A DNA stretch of 64,000 nucleotides, taken from Clostridium sp. ZS2-4 (GTDB lineage Bacteria > Bacillota > Clostridia > Clostridiales > Clostridiaceae). Below, in pieces: positions 1 through 10,462 of this stretch. The first letter of the stretch is position 1; every line of letters begins with the position of its first letter. The notes beneath the pieces were generated by a model. That model made no database searches and had not been told where the DNA came from. It worked only from the letters and a program-made list of their open reading frames with translations. Position numbers and translations under genes: made by a program. The stretch is taken from positions 21,338-85,337 of the forward strand of contig NZ_JAPPRQ010000134.1 of NCBI RefSeq assembly GCF_026719745.1, written 5' to 3'.

Positions 1-1
1 T

Positions 2-1693
2 AAACCAATAACTGATGTAATAAAACAGTTAATGTTTATGGGAGTAATGGCTGCTATCAACCAAGAGTTAGATTTTAATACAGCTGAAAAATTAGCTGGA
101 AAATTTGATGCAATAATATCAAAAAAAGAAGAAAATTCTGCTGTAGTTAAAGAAGATGATGAAGATGATGATTACGGAAATGAAAAAAGACCACCAGTTG
201 TTACTGTTATGGGTCATGTTGACCATGGTAAAACATCAATTTTAGATGCCATAAAAAAATCAAAGGTTACAGCTACAGAAGCAGGAGGAATAACTCAACA
301 TATTGGTGCTTATACTGTTGAAGTTAATGGAGAAAAAATATCATTTTTAGATACTCCTGGTCATGAAGCATTTACAACTATGAGGGCCAGAGGTGCTCAA
401 ATAACAGATATTGTTATATTAGTTGTTGCTGCTGATGATGGAATAATGCCTCAAACTGCCGAAGCAATTAATCACTGTAAGGCGGCTAACGTTCCAATAA
501 TTGTAGCTATAAATAAGATTGATAAAGTAGGAGCCAACATTGACAAAGTAAAACAAGAATTAACAGAGTATAACCTTATTCCAGAAGATTGGGGTGGAGA
601 TATAGTTTGTGTTCCAGTATCAGCTCATACAAAAGAAGGATTAGATTCATTATTAGAAATGGTTATCTTAACTGCTGAAATGGAAGAATTAAAGGCAGAC
701 CCAAGTAGAAGAGCTAAAGGAACTGTAATTGAAGCTAAACTAGATAAAGGAAGAGGTCCAGTGGCTACTCTTTTAGTACAGAATGGTACTCTAAAATCAG
801 GTGACTCAATCATAGTTGGATCTACTTATGGTAGAATAAGGGCTATGTTTGATGATAAAGGAAAGAAAATTAATTCAGCTGGACCATCAATACCAGTAGA
901 AATATTAGGATTATCTGAAGTGCCTGATGCAGGAGATAGATTTAATGTAGTAAAAGACGAAAAAACTGCTAGAAATATGGCAGAAAACAGAAAACAAAAA
1001 TTAAGAGAACAACGAATGCAGTCTACAAATAGAGTATCACTTGAAGACTTATACAGTCAAATTCAGGAAGGAAAAGTGAAAGAACTAGGTGTTATAGTTA
1101 GAGCAGATGTTCAAGGTTCAGTTGAAGCAGTTAAACAATCTTTAGAAAAGTTATCTACTGATGAAGTTAAAGTTAGAGTAATACATGGAGCAGTAGGAGC
1201 TATTAGTGAAACAGATGTTACACTAGCAGCAGCATCAAATGCCTTAATTATAGGTTTTAATGTAAGACCTTCAAATAATGCTTCTGTTCTAGCTGAAAAA
1301 GAAGGAGTAAACATAAGAACATATAGAATAATTTATGATGCTCTAGATGATATAAAATCTGCTATGGTTGGTATGCTAGAACCAGTATATAAAGAAGTAA
1401 TTTTAGGTACTGCTGAAGTACGATTAACATATAAAATATCAAACATAGGAACTGTAGCAGGGTGTTATGTGTTGAATGGGAAAATCGTACGAAACAGTGG
1501 AGTTAGAATAATTAGAGATGGTATAGTAATATTTGAATCTGAACTGTCATCATTAAAAAGATTTAAAGATGATGTAAAGGAAGTAGCATCAGGATATGAA
1601 TGTGGAATAACAATTGAAAAATTCAATGATATTAAGGAAGGCGACTTAATTGAAGCTTACACTATGGAAGAAATAAAGCCTAAACATATATAA
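2..1693 (+). CDS. infB: Translation initiation factor IF-2, 5' end outside window
   Basis: IF-2 is the GTPase that brings initiator fMet-tRNA to the 30S subunit and promotes 50S joining. The reading frame is open from base 2, so about 563 C-terminal residues are visible and the N-terminal domain is cut off. GTPase motifs are clear: GHVDHGKTS (G1), DTPGHEAF (G3), NKID (G4) and a SAHTKEGL G5 region, followed by the beta-barrel and fMet-tRNA-binding C-terminal domains. It ends 18 bp before rbfA in the usual Firmicute order. Identification is secure. Confidence 0.97.
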   Translation, partial: KPITDVIKQLMFMGVMAAINQELDFNTAEKLAGKFDAIISKKEENSAVVKEDDEDDDYGNEKRPPVVTVMGHVDHGKTSILDAIKKSKVTATEAGGITQHIGAYTVEVNGEKISFLDTPGHEAFTTMRARGAQITDIVILVVAADDGIMPQTAEAINHCKAANVPIIVAINKIDKVGANIDKVKQELTEYNLIPEDWGGDIVCVPVSAHTKEGLDSLLEMVILTAEMEELKADPSRRAKGTVIEAKLDKGRGPVATLLVQNGTLKSGDSIIVGSTYGRIRAMFDDKGKKINSAGPSIPVEILGLSEVPDAGDRFNVVKDEKTARNMAENRKQKLREQRMQSTNRVSLEDLYSQIQEGKVKELGVIVRADVQGSVEAVKQSLEKLSTDEVKVRVIHGAVGAISETDVTLAAASNALIIGFNVRPSNNASVLAEKEGVNIRTYRIIYDALDDIKSAMVGMLEPVYKEVILGTAEVRLTYKISNIGTVAGCYVLNGKIVRNSGVRIIRDGIVIFESELSSLKRFKDDVKEVASGYECGITIEKFNDIKEGDLIEAYTMEEIKPKHI

Positions 1694-1711
1694 TATAAAG
1701 GAGAGAGTTAT

Positions 1712-2077
1712 ATGACCAAATATAGGCTGGGTAGAATCAATGAAGAAATAAAAAAAGAACTTAGTAACATTATTCGTGATGATATAAATGATCCAAGATT
1801 AACAGCTATGGTTAGTGTAACTAAAGTAGAAGTTACCAACGATTTAAGGTATGCCAAAGTATTTATTAGTTTATTTGGAAACGAAGATTCTAAAAAACAA
1901 AGTTTAGAAGCTTTAAATAAATCTGCTGGATTCATGAGGCGTGAAATTGGCCATAGAGTTAAATTAAGATATACTCCAGAATTAGTTCTAGAATTAGATG
2001 AAAGTATAGAACGTGGTATGCACATAAATAATCTTCTTACAAATTTAAAGGGGAAGAATTATGAGACAAATAAATAG
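1712..2077 (+). CDS. rbfA: Ribosome-binding factor A
   Basis: This 121-residue KH-like protein assists late 30S maturation and 16S 5'-end processing. The start follows an AAGGAGAG site and length is normal for RbfA. The N-terminal part (RLGRINEEIKKELSNII) and the NDPRL and FISLFG segments are family-typical. Its end overlaps the next gene by 17 bp, which implies translational coupling within the infB-ribF operon. Confidence 0.95.
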   Translation: MTKYRLGRINEEIKKELSNIIRDDINDPRLTAMVSVTKVEVTNDLRYAKVFISLFGNEDSKKQSLEALNKSAGFMRREIGHRVKLRYTPELVLELDESIERGMHINNLLTNLKGKNYETNK

Positions 2078-3023
2078 TGTAATTGAAGCTATTAATAGAA
2101 GCAAAAAAATTGGCATCACTTGTCATGTGTCTCCTGATGGTGATGCTTTAGGAAGTTCTCTTGCGCTAATGCAAGGGCTTCTTAAATTGAATAAAGAAGC
2201 TTACATTATGTCTAAGGAATCTTTGCCGGAAACTTTTGGGTATTTACCATTTTGTGATGAAGTTAATAAAAATATTGATTGTATTCTTGAAAATACAGAT
2301 ACGGTCATAGTATTAGATTGTGGAAATGTTGGTAGAATTAACTCTAATCTATCAATGCCTAATAGAAATTATACATTGATAAATATAGATCATCATCTTT
2401 CAAATGATTTATATGGTGACATAAACTATGTTAATACTGATGCAGCAGCAGTATCAGAAATCATCTATGAAATATTTAATATGATGAATATAGAAATAGA
2501 TACAGATATAGCTACGTGCTTGTATACTTCTTTAGTTACTGATACAGGTTCTTTTAAACACTCTAATACAACTGATTTGACACATAAAATTGCAGGACAT
2601 TTAATAAATGTAGGAATAGATTTTTCACAAATTCATAGAAATATTTTTGAAAATGTAAAATATTCAAGAATAAAGTTGCAAGGTAGAGTAATTGAAAATA
2701 TGTATCTAACACATGATGGGAAAATCTGTATAATGAAACTTACACAGGAAATGCTTGATGAGTTTGATATAAACAATGGAGACTCTTCTGATATTATATC
2801 TTTAGGAACTAAAATAGATACAGTTGAAGTTGCTGTTTTATTGAAAGAAACTGAAGAAGGTGTAAAAGTTAGTTTAAGGTCTAAAACTATAGTTGATGTT
2901 AGAAAAATTGCGGAAAAATTTGACGGTGGCGGACATGTAAGAGCGTCAGGATTTGCAAGTAAGAAATCACTAAAAGAAATTAACAAAATTATAATTAAAG
3001 AAATAGAAAAAGAGTTGATATAA
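2061..3023 (+). CDS. nrnA: DHH/DHHA1 nanoRNase / pAp phosphatase
   Basis: A 320-residue DHH-DHHA1 phosphoesterase. Bacillus NrnA degrades short RNA oligonucleotides and dephosphorylates 3'-phosphoadenosine 5'-phosphate. Metal-binding motifs are visible: [10 protein letters not shown] near the N terminus, VLDCG, the DHH box in NIDHHLSND, and the C-terminal [10 protein letters not shown] glycine motif of DHHA1. Start ATG lies inside rbfA after AAGGGGAAG. It ends in TAATG, sharing bases with the truB start, so the two genes are tightly coupled. Confidence 0.93.
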   Translation: MRQINSVIEAINRSKKIGITCHVSPDGDALGSSLALMQGLLKLNKEAYIMSKESLPETFGYLPFCDEVNKNIDCILENTDTVIVLDCGNVGRINSNLSMPNRNYTLINIDHHLSNDLYGDINYVNTDAAAVSEIIYEIFNMMNIEIDTDIATCLYTSLVTDTGSFKHSNTTDLTHKIAGHLINVGIDFSQIHRNIFENVKYSRIKLQGRVIENMYLTHDGKICIMKLTQEMLDEFDINNGDSSDIISLGTKIDTVEVAVLLKETEEGVKVSLRSKTIVDVRKIAEKFDGGGHVRASGFASKKSLKEINKIIIKEIEKELI

Positions 3024-3892
3024 TGGATGGCGTAATAAATGTTTATAAACCAATAGGAATAACTTCTTTTGATGTTGTAAGGGAAATTAGAAAATTATCT
3101 AAAACTAAAAAAGTAGGTCATACTGGTACTTTAGATCCTTTAGCTTGTGGTGTACTTCCGATATGTATTGGTAAAGCAACTAAAATTGTTGATTATATTA
3201 TGAATGATTATAAGATTTATAAAGCTCATCTGAAACTTGGAATTACAACTGATACTTACGATAAAGAAGGAAAAATATTACAAAACAAAGAAGTGACTGT
3301 TTCTGAAGATACAGTAGTTAATGTTATTAATTCTTTTATTGGGGAAATAGCTCAAATACCTCCTATGTATTCAGCCATTAAAATTAAAGGTAAAAAATTA
3401 TATGAACTAGCAAGAAAAGGTATAGAAATAGAAAGACAAGCTAGAGATATTATAATATATAGTATAGATATTATAAAACTTCAATTACCAGATATCGTAT
3501 TTGAAGTTAAATGTTCCAAAGGAACATATATAAGAAGTTTGTGCTATGATATAGGAAGAAAACTTGATTGTGGTGGTACTATGTGGGATTTAGAAAGAGT
3601 TGCTAGTGGAAATTTCAAGAAAGATTTTTCAATAGTGTTGAGAGACTTAAAAGAAGAAAATATTGAGAAGTATTTAATGCCATTGGAAGAAGTTCTAAAA
3701 AACTATGAAAAAATAAGTATAAATGATAAAATGAAAAATTTACTGATTAATGGGGTTAAAATAAAAGATAGATCTTTGCTGCAAGGTATACAGAAAAATA
3801 TATTGTATCGCATATATACTGAAGATGAGAAATTTATAGGACTAGGAATAAGAACTAATGAAGGGCTAAAAATGGAAAAACTACTTAATTAG
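3023..3892 (+). CDS. truB: tRNA pseudouridine(55) synthase
   Basis: TruB converts U55 in the tRNA T-loop to pseudouridine. The catalytic aspartate sits in [19 protein letters not shown] (about residue 39), and KGTYIRSL is the second conserved block. Length 289 is normal. The start overlaps the stop of nrnA by one base (TAATG). Confidence 0.96.
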   Translation: MDGVINVYKPIGITSFDVVREIRKLSKTKKVGHTGTLDPLACGVLPICIGKATKIVDYIMNDYKIYKAHLKLGITTDTYDKEGKILQNKEVTVSEDTVVNVINSFIGEIAQIPPMYSAIKIKGKKLYELARKGIEIERQARDIIIYSIDIIKLQLPDIVFEVKCSKGTYIRSLCYDIGRKLDCGGTMWDLERVASGNFKKDFSIVLRDLKEENIEKYLMPLEEVLKNYEKISINDKMKNLLINGVKIKDRSLLQGIQKNILYRIYTEDEKFIGLGIRTNEGLKMEKLLN

Positions 3893-3903
3893 AGGTTAAG
3901 ATT

Positions 3904-4833
3904 ATGGTTATATATGAAGATAATTTTAATACTAAATTCACAGAAAAAACATATATTGCCTTAGGAAGTTTTGATGGACTCCATTTAGGACATATGAATC
4001 TTATAAATAAAACCATTGAACTGGCGAAGGATAATAATTGTAAAAGCATGGTGTTTACATTTAAAAATCATCCTCTTAGCATAATCAATGAGGAAATGGC
4101 ACCTAAATTGATTATTAATAATGATATTAAATCAAAACTTTTACAAGCTTCAGGGATTGATTATGTAAATTATGTGAATTTTGATGAAGAGTTTATGAAG
4201 ATATCTCCTGAGGATTTTATTTTAAAAATGATTGATTGCTATAATGTTAAAGGCATTATTGTAGGATTTAATTATAGATTTGGATATAAGAATTTAGGAG
4301 ATATTGAACTCCTTCAACGATTAAGCTATGAATTAGGGTTTGAAGTACATATTGTTGAGCCAATAAAATTAAATGGAGAAATAGTAAGTAGTTCAAAAAT
4401 AAGACATTTGTTGTCAGAAGGGGATATTGAAAAATCAAATGATTTTTTAACTAGACCTTTTATGTTAGAAGGAAAAGTCATAAAAGGGAAACAACTTGGT
4501 AGAAAGATACATTTCCCAACAGTTAATTTGGACTATGATAAAAAATATATATTACCAAGAGGGGGAGTATACTATACTATTGTTGAATACAATGGTGTAA
4601 GATATAGAGGAATAACTAATATAGGGTATAATCCAACTGTAAAAGATAAGAAATTAAGTATAGAGACTCATGTACTTGACTTTGATAAAGACATATATGG
4701 TGAAAATATCAAGTTATATTTTTTGAAAAGAATAAGAGATGAAAAAAAATTCAATTCACTTGGAGAGCTTTCAACTCAAATAGCAAAAGATAAATATTAT
4801 GCAAAAGAACAAAAAATAATTTACATTTTGTAA
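3904..4833 (+). CDS. ribF: Bifunctional riboflavin kinase / FAD synthetase
   Basis: RibF phosphorylates riboflavin to FMN and adenylylates FMN to FAD. The N-terminal nucleotidyltransferase part carries ALGSFDGLHLGHMNL (about residues 20-34) and the VSSSKIRHLL motif. The C-terminal kinase part carries GRKIHFPTVNL and the LPRGGVYYT segment. Length 309 is normal. The last bases of the gene contain the predicted rpsO promoter. Confidence 0.96.
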   Translation: MVIYEDNFNTKFTEKTYIALGSFDGLHLGHMNLINKTIELAKDNNCKSMVFTFKNHPLSIINEEMAPKLIINNDIKSKLLQASGIDYVNYVNFDEEFMKISPEDFILKMIDCYNVKGIIVGFNYRFGYKNLGDIELLQRLSYELGFEVHIVEPIKLNGEIVSSSKIRHLLSEGDIEKSNDFLTRPFMLEGKVIKGKQLGRKIHFPTVNLDYDKKYILPRGGVYYTIVEYNGVRYRGITNIGYNPTVKDKKLSIETHVLDFDKDIYGENIKLYFLKRIRDEKKFNSLGELSTQIAKDKYYAKEQKIIYIL

Positions 4834-4848
4834 TTTATTTGTTATAAT
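4820..4848 (+). promoter_or_regulatory. Predicted sigma-A promoter of rpsO
   Basis: TTTACA (4820-4825) and TATAAT (4843-4848) are separated by 17 bp, a near-consensus vegetative promoter. It lies in the last codons of ribF and just after, which makes rpsO a separate unit with a leader of about 80 nt. Confidence 0.75.
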
Positions 4849-4860
4849 TGGTGTTGCGAA

Positions 4861-4908
4861 CCTTATGCTATGATTGCTGACTGGCCGGCGGTACTCATGG
4901 AATAAAGG
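4861..4908 (+). promoter_or_regulatory. Structured leader of rpsO, possible S15 autoregulatory site
   Basis: Bases 4861-4873 can pair with 4895-4908 (CCTT/AAGG and TATGA/TCATG), with a small GCTG/CGGC stem inside. The segment is G+C richer than its surroundings and lies directly before the rpsO ribosome site. S15 is known to repress its own mRNA through structured leaders in several bacteria. That this hairpin is the S15 site is an inference from position. Confidence 0.45.
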
Positions 4909-4935
4909 GGATAAAATTAATGGAGGTGCTTAAGC

Positions 4936-5199
4936 ATGGATAAGGCTAGAAAGCAAGAAATAATCGCGCAATATGCAACAGGTGAAGGAGATACTGGTTC
5001 TCCAGAAGTTCAAGTTGCTTTATTAACAGAAAGAATTAATCACTTAAATGAGCATTTAAAAGAACACAAAAAAGATCACCACTCAAGAAGAGGTCTTCTA
5101 ATGATGGTTGGTAAGAGAAGAGGTCTTTTAAATTACTTAAAAGATCAAGAGATTGAAAGATATCGTGAATTAATTAAAAAATTAGGATTAAGAAAATAA
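4936..5199 (+). CDS. rpsO: 30S ribosomal protein S15
   Basis: An 87-residue primary 16S rRNA-binding protein of the small subunit. The [17 protein letters not shown] stretch, [12 protein letters not shown] and [11 protein letters not shown] are near-invariant S15 motifs. The start follows TGGAGGTG with good spacing. It has its own promoter and a terminator hairpin behind it, and precedes pnp as in most bacteria. Confidence 0.98.
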   Translation: MDKARKQEIIAQYATGEGDTGSPEVQVALLTERINHLNEHLKEHKKDHHSRRGLLMMVGKRRGLLNYLKDQEIERYRELIKKLGLRK

Positions 5200-5201
5200 T
5201 T

Positions 5202-5230
5202 TAGAGCGGGCTAGTACCGCTCTATTGTTT
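5202..5230 (+). terminator. Terminator after rpsO
   Basis: An 8-bp perfect stem (TAGAGCGG/CCGCTCTA) with a 7-nt loop, followed by TTGTTTT. The short T tract suggests partial termination, which would let some transcripts continue into pnp. Confidence 0.7.
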
Positions 5231-5310
5231 TAGAAAAACACTAAATTATTAAATTAGGTTTTATTGGCAATAATATAATTGTAGAGATATATTGAAAGGA
5301 GGTTATAAAA

Positions 5311-7494
5311 ATGAATCAAGTATTTGAAACAACTATTGCTGGAAGAAAATTTAAGGGTGAATTTGGAAAATTGGGAATGCTTTCAGATTGTGCTTTAAAA
5401 ATAAGTTATGGTGATACTGTAATACTTGTTAATGCTAATGCTTCAGAGAGTCCAAGAGAAGGAATTGATTTCTTCCCTTTAAGCATAGAATACCAGGAAA
5501 GACTATATGCGGTAGGAAAAATACCAGGAGGTTTCATAAAAAGAGAAGGTAGACCATCAGATAAAGCTATTCTTAATGCCAGAGCTATTGATAGACCTCT
5601 TAGACCATTATTTCCAAAAGGCTATAGAAATGACGTTCAAATAGTATGTACAGTTCAATCAGTTGAGCAGGATAATTTACCAAATATATTAGCAATGAAT
5701 GGTGCATCTTTAGCATTATGTCTATCTAGTATACCTTTTACAACTCCTGTTGGAACTGTATCTGTTGGATTGATTGATGGGCAATTTATTATAAATCCTA
5801 CATCAAAGCAAAGAGAAGAAAGTTCTTTAGATTTAACTGTATGTGCTACTAAAGAGAGAGTTATGATGATAGAAGCTGGTGGTCAAGAAATACCAGAAAA
5901 TATTATGTACGATGCTATAATGTTTGGATTTGATGAATGCAAAAAAATAGCACTATTCCAAGAAGAAGTTATGCATAAATATGGTAAACCTAAGTCAGAA
6001 GTTACATTGTACAAAATAGATGAAACTATTGAAAACGAAGTTAAAGAGTTTGCATTTGATGTGGTAAAGGATGCTATGTATATAACAGATAAGGATGCTA
6101 GAAATGTAGCTATGGATAAGGTTAAAGAAAAAGTTCAAGAAGAATTTGGTGAAAAGTATCCAGATAATACTGCTGATATAAACGAGATTGTATATAAACT
6201 TCAAAAGTCAATAGTAAGAAATATGATTTTAAATGAAAAGAGAAGACCGGATGGTAGAGGATTTGATCAAGTAAGAGCTTTATCTTCTGAAGTTGCAATA
6301 TTACCAAGAACTCATGGAAGTGGAGTTTTTACAAGAGGATTAACTCAAGTTATGAGTGTAGCTACATTAGGATCCATAAGTGAAGTTCAAATATTAGACG
6401 GCATTGAAGAAGAAACATCTAAGAGATATATGCATCACTATAATTTCCCATCATATAGTGTTGGAGAAGTTAGACCATTAAGAGGACCAAATAGAAGAGA
6501 AATTGGACATGGAGCATTGGCGGAAAAAGCTTTGGAACCACTAATTCCAAGTCAAGATAAATTTCCTTATGCTATAAGAGTAGTTTCAGAAGTCTTAAGT
6601 TCAAATGGTTCGACTTCTCAAGCTAGTGTTTGTGGTAGTACTCTTGCTTTATTGGATGCTGGTGTTCCGCTTATAAGACCAGCAGCTGGAATAGCTATGG
6701 GGTTAGTTACAAGTGATGATTTGCAAAAAGAAGAGATATTAACAGATATTCAAGGTCTTGAAGACTTCTTCGGTGATATGGACTTCAAAGTTGCTGGAAC
6801 AGAAAAGGGTATCACTGCTATACAAGTTGATACAAAAATATCTGGATTATCAAATAATTGTATAAAAAAAGCGATTATTGACGCTAAAGAAGCTAGATTA
6901 GGAATATTAAAGGTAATGCAAGAATGCATTGTTGAACCAAGAAAAGAAGTATCAGTTTATGCACCTAAGGTATTTACAGTGAAGATTAATCCTGACAAAA
7001 TCAAAGATGTAATTGGTGCAGGTGGTAAGACTATTAATAAGATTATTGATGAAACAGGGGTAAAAATTGATATAAAAGATGATGGAGCAGTATTTGTTAC
7101 AGCTGAAGATTATACATCAGGTAAAAGAGCATTAGAATTAATAGACAGTTATTCAAGAGAAGTTCTTGAAGGAGAAATATATTTAGGAAAAGTTACAAAA
7201 ATTTCAAACTTCGGTGCTTTTGTTCAAATATTACCTGGTAAAGAAGGATTAGTTCATATATCAAAACTAGATGTTAAACGTGTAAACAAAGTTGAAGATA
7301 TTGTATCTGTTGGAGATGAAATTTTAGTTAAGGTAACAGACATAGATTCAATGGGAAGAATTAATCTTTCAAGAAAAGATGCTATTAAGGATTCAGAAGA
7401 AGATAATTCAAAAGAAGATAATTCAAAAGAAGATAATTCAAAAGAAGATAATTCAAAAGAAGATAATTCAAAAGATAATAAGGAAGAAAAGTAG
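5311..7494 (+). CDS. pnp: Polynucleotide phosphorylase with repeat tail
   Basis: PNPase is the trimeric 3'-5' phosphorolytic exoribonuclease of RNA turnover. The 727-residue protein shows both RNase PH domains ([18 protein letters not shown] at the front; [14 protein letters not shown] and [20 protein letters not shown] in the second), then a KH domain ([16 protein letters not shown]) and an S1 domain ([18 protein letters not shown]). A hydrophilic tail of tandem EDNSK units ends the protein; it is encoded by a perfect 15-bp DNA repeat at 7399-7473. The start follows AAAGGAGG. Confidence 0.97.
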   Translation: MNQVFETTIAGRKFKGEFGKLGMLSDCALKISYGDTVILVNANASESPREGIDFFPLSIEYQERLYAVGKIPGGFIKREGRPSDKAILNARAIDRPLRPLFPKGYRNDVQIVCTVQSVEQDNLPNILAMNGASLALCLSSIPFTTPVGTVSVGLIDGQFIINPTSKQREESSLDLTVCATKERVMMIEAGGQEIPENIMYDAIMFGFDECKKIALFQEEVMHKYGKPKSEVTLYKIDETIENEVKEFAFDVVKDAMYITDKDARNVAMDKVKEKVQEEFGEKYPDNTADINEIVYKLQKSIVRNMILNEKRRPDGRGFDQVRALSSEVAILPRTHGSGVFTRGLTQVMSVATLGSISEVQILDGIEEETSKRYMHHYNFPSYSVGEVRPLRGPNRREIGHGALAEKALEPLIPSQDKFPYAIRVVSEVLSSNGSTSQASVCGSTLALLDAGVPLIRPAAGIAMGLVTSDDLQKEEILTDIQGLEDFFGDMDFKVAGTEKGITAIQVDTKISGLSNNCIKKAIIDAKEARLGILKVMQECIVEPRKEVSVYAPKVFTVKINPDKIKDVIGAGGKTINKIIDETGVKIDIKDDGAVFVTAEDYTSGKRALELIDSYSREVLEGEIYLGKVTKISNFGAFVQILPGKEGLVHISKLDVKRVNKVEDIVSVGDEILVKVTDIDSMGRINLSRKDAIKDSEEDNSKEDNSKEDNSKEDNSKEDNSKDNKEEK
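7399..7473 (+). repeat. Five perfect 15-bp tandem repeats in pnp
   Basis: The unit GAAGATAATTCAAAA occurs five times head to tail without any mismatch. It encodes EDNSK repeats in the C-terminal tail of PNPase. Because the unit is a multiple of three, slippage would change tail length but not the frame. Confidence 0.97.
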
Positions 7495-7521
7495 AAGGGC
7501 AGTAATGCCTTTTTATTTTAT
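7495..7521 (+). terminator. Weak terminator after pnp
   Basis: AAGGGCA (7495-7501) pairs with TGCCTTT (7506-7512), with one G-U pair and a GTAA loop, followed by TTATTTTATT. Confidence 0.6.
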
Positions 7522-7551
7522 TAAATTTTAGTAATTTCAATAGGAGGACAT

Positions 7552-8850
7552 ATGTATAATTTATTTAAACTAAATAATGGATTAAGAGTTATCATAGAGA
7601 ATATAGATTATGTTAATTCAGTTACCGTTGGACTTTGGGTTGAAAATGGTTCAAGAAATGAAAACTCTATAAATAATGGTATATCCCATTTTATAGAACA
7701 TATGTTTTTCAAAGGGACTGAAAACAGAAGTGCAAGAGAGATAGTAGAAACCATAGAAAATGTAGGGGGGCAAATAAATGCTTTTACAGGAAAGGAATCA
7801 ACCTGCTTTTATGTGAAGACTTTAGATGCACATTTGGAATTATCTTTAGACTTATTATCTGATATGTTATTTAATAGTAAATTTGCTGAGGAAGATATTG
7901 AAAAAGAAAAAAAGGTAGTAATTGAAGAAATAAAAATGAGTAATGATAGTCCTGAAGATATGCTTATGGATTTACATTCAATAGCAGCATTTGGAGAAGA
8001 TTCAATTGCTCTTCCTATACTTGGATATGTAGATACTGTTCAATCGTTTACTAGAGAGATGCTTATTGGATATGTTAATTCTTACTACATACCGGAGAAT
8101 TCTGTTATTTCAATATGTGGTAAATTTGATGTAAAAACTATTGAAAAAACTATTGAAAAATTTTTTGGTAAATGGAATAGCACTAACAAAAAAATAACAA
8201 ATTATTCTTCACCAGTAATAACAAATGATAACTTATTTCAAAATAAGCAAATTGAACAGCTTTATATGAGCTTAGGTATACGTGGTATAGAAGTAGGAAA
8301 TGATAATATTTATTCATTAATGCTTCTTAATACGATTTTTGGTGGTGGAGCATCATCCATACTTTTTCAGAAGCTTAGAGAAGAATTAGGAATGTGCTAT
8401 TCGATATATTCTTATATATCTTCTTATATCAATTGTGGCATGATTTCTATATATACCAGTCTAAATCCTGATTATGCTGTAGACGCAATAAATTATATAA
8501 AAAAAGAACTATATAACTTTTCACGAGAAAAAATTAGCAATGAAAAATTAATAAAGCTTAAAGAACAACTAAAGGGGACTTTTATTTTAGGCTTAGAAAG
8601 CACTAGTAGTAGGATGTTTAGAAATGGAAGAATGGTATTATTTCTAAATAAGATTGTAAGTCCGAGTGATATAATGGTAAAAGTAGATTCCATAAATAGA
8701 AATAAATTAGTAGAAGTAATGGAAAGTACATTTTCACATGGAATAGAAAATGCTGCTTTTGTGGGAGAAAACTTTGATGAAGAATTAATAGACAGGGTGT
8801 TGGAAAGAGATAAAATAGCATTTAAGAATTCACTAAAAATAAAGTTATAG
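7552..8850 (+). CDS. M16-family zinc peptidase (YmxG/MlpA type)
   Basis: A 432-residue single-unit M16 peptidase like Bacillus MlpA/YmxG, commonly found after pnp. The inverted zinc motif HXXEH is intact as HFIEH (about residue 43), with the downstream glutamate in EKEKKVVIEEIKMS. The substrate is not known. The gene follows the pnp terminator by about 40 bp with a TAGGAGG site. A second, diverged M16 gene lies at 60908-62125. Confidence 0.88.
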   Translation: MYNLFKLNNGLRVIIENIDYVNSVTVGLWVENGSRNENSINNGISHFIEHMFFKGTENRSAREIVETIENVGGQINAFTGKESTCFYVKTLDAHLELSLDLLSDMLFNSKFAEEDIEKEKKVVIEEIKMSNDSPEDMLMDLHSIAAFGEDSIALPILGYVDTVQSFTREMLIGYVNSYYIPENSVISICGKFDVKTIEKTIEKFFGKWNSTNKKITNYSSPVITNDNLFQNKQIEQLYMSLGIRGIEVGNDNIYSLMLLNTIFGGGASSILFQKLREELGMCYSIYSYISSYINCGMISIYTSLNPDYAVDAINYIKKELYNFSREKISNEKLIKLKEQLKGTFILGLESTSSRMFRNGRMVLFLNKIVSPSDIMVKVDSINRNKLVEVMESTFSHGIENAAFVGENFDEELIDRVLERDKIAFKNSLKIKL

Positions 8851-8857
8851 TAATAAT

Positions 8858-8897
8858 CCTTTAATATATATCATATAATATTATGATATATTAAAGG
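8858..8897 (+). promoter_or_regulatory. Inverted repeat covering the ymxH ribosome site
   Basis: Bases 8858-8874 and 8883-8897 form a 15-bp stem with a 2-nt bulge around an 8-nt loop. The right arm ends inside the AAAGGAGG ribosome site of the next gene, so the fold would hide it. There is no T tract, which argues against a simple terminator. Confidence 0.55.
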
Positions 8898-8908
8898 AGG
8901 AAACAATT

Positions 8909-9184
8909 ATGGATGATAAAATAAAATTTTATAGTGAAATGGAAAATTATGAAATAATAAATATAAATAATGGTGAAAAATATAATTATCTTTCAAATAA
9001 TGATATAATAATTGGTGAAAATGGATCATTTAAACTTCTAATAATTGATAATAACAAGTCTCGTTTTAATTTTTTTGGCGGTAACGAATTTTTAGAAATA
9101 CCTTGGGAATATATAAATAAAATAGGAACAAGCACTATAATTATCGATGTAGAAGAATCTGAACTCAAAAGAACAAATAAGTAG
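8909..9184 (+). CDS. YlmC/YmxH-family sporulation-type protein
   Basis: A 91-residue PRC-barrel-like protein resembling the YlmC/YmxH family, members of which are linked to sporulation in Bacilli, though the function is undefined. Visible pattern: repeated IININNGEKYNYL / NDIIIGENGSFKLLII strands, an FFGGNEFLEIPWEYINKIG segment and IIIDVEE near the end, all typical of the family. It lies between the M16 gene and aspartokinase, a familiar order in clostridia. Translation may be controlled by the hairpin at 8858-8897. Confidence 0.72.
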   Translation: MDDKIKFYSEMENYEIININNGEKYNYLSNNDIIIGENGSFKLLIIDNNKSRFNFFGGNEFLEIPWEYINKIGTSTIIIDVEESELKRTNK

Positions 9185-9203
9185 ATTGTCTTGGAGGAAT
9201 AGC

Positions 9204-10409
9204 ATGAAAATTTTAGTACAAAAATTTGGAGGAACATCTGTTTCAACTCATGAAAGAAGAATATCTGTAATAAAAAAAATAATTAAAGCTAAAAAGGAAG
9301 GTTTTTCACCTGTGGTAGTAGTCTCTGCAATGGGAAGAATAGGACAACCATATGCAACAGACTCATTGCTTTCACTTTTGACTAAAGATTATATAGATAA
9401 TAATAAATTAGGTGTAGATCTTCTAATGAGCTGTGGGGAGATAATAAGTTCTGCAGTTTTATGTAATGAATTATATTCTCATAATATACAAGCGGTACCG
9501 ATGATGGGTGGTCAAGCTGGAATCATCACTGATGACCAATTTACTAATGCCTCTGTCAAGGAAGTTAAAACGGATAACTTATTAAAAATATTAAAAGAAG
9601 ATAAAATTCCTGTTGTAGCAGGATTCCAAGGAATCAATGAAAATGGGTTTATAACTACTTTAGGTAGAGGTGGAAGTGATGTAACTGCATCTCTTTTAGG
9701 GGTTGCTTTAAAAGCTGAAGAAATTGATATATATACTGATGTAGATGGCATAATGACAGCAGATCCAAGAATAGTGAAAAATGCTTCTTTAATAAAAGAA
9801 TTGAGTTATAATGAAGTGTTCCAATTTGCAGATCAGGGAGCAAAAGTCATACATCCAAGAGCAGTTGAAATAGCTATGAAAGGAAACATACCTTTAGTTA
9901 TTAAAAATACAATGAGTGAATGTATAGGTACTCTTATTGATAATATTGGGGATGCTAATAATAAGAATTTAATAACTGGTATTACTCATATGGACAATAG
10001 AGTACAGATTAAAGTTGAATTAGCTAAAAACATTAATAATGAGAATTATCATGATATTTTACCTGTATTAGCTGAAAATTTAATAAGCATAGATCTTATA
10101 AATGTTTTTCCAAATCAAAAAATATTTACAGTAGATAATATAGATTTGTGTAAATTAAACAATATAATGAAGCAATTAAAATTAGAATATTCATATATAG
10201 ACAATTGTAGTAAAATTGCTATTATTGGATCTAGAATTCGTGGAATTCCGGGAGTTATGGCTAAAGTATTGAAACCTCTAGCAAAGGAAAATATAGAAGT
10301 ATTACAAACAGCAGATTCACATTCTACTATATGGTGTTTAGTAGAATCACAGTATACTCAAACTGCAATAAATTCTCTTCACAAAGAATTTAATTTAAAT
10401 AATAATTAA
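9204..10409 (+). CDS. dapG: Aspartate kinase (DapG type)
   Basis: Aspartokinase makes aspartyl phosphate, the first step to lysine, methionine, threonine and diaminopimelate. The 401-residue protein begins MKILVQKFGGTSVS, the kinase signature, has GRGGSDVTASLLG and the TDVDGIMTADPRIV substrate motif, and ends with two ACT domains (VFPNQKIFTVDN; IGSRIRGIPGVMAKVLKPLA). The ATG at 9204 is preferred over an upstream TTG at 9186 because TTGGAGGAAT lies between them. The DapG assignment is from position near the tepA/ftsK genes; DAP inhibition is inferred. Confidence 0.9.
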   Translation: MKILVQKFGGTSVSTHERRISVIKKIIKAKKEGFSPVVVVSAMGRIGQPYATDSLLSLLTKDYIDNNKLGVDLLMSCGEIISSAVLCNELYSHNIQAVPMMGGQAGIITDDQFTNASVKEVKTDNLLKILKEDKIPVVAGFQGINENGFITTLGRGGSDVTASLLGVALKAEEIDIYTDVDGIMTADPRIVKNASLIKELSYNEVFQFADQGAKVIHPRAVEIAMKGNIPLVIKNTMSECIGTLIDNIGDANNKNLITGITHMDNRVQIKVELAKNINNENYHDILPVLAENLISIDLINVFPNQKIFTVDNIDLCKLNNIMKQLKLEYSYIDNCSKIAIIGSRIRGIPGVMAKVLKPLAKENIEVLQTADSHSTIWCLVESQYTQTAINSLHKEFNLNNN

Positions 10410-10462
10410 ATGAATACTTGTTACCTATTAAGCAAAAACTATGCTTAATGGGAGGAATGTTT

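Noticed and set aside
5995..6307. Antisense frames within pnp and similar frames opposite other genes
   Set aside because: They lie wholly inside strongly supported genes, lack ribosome sites and have composition typical of the complementary strand.
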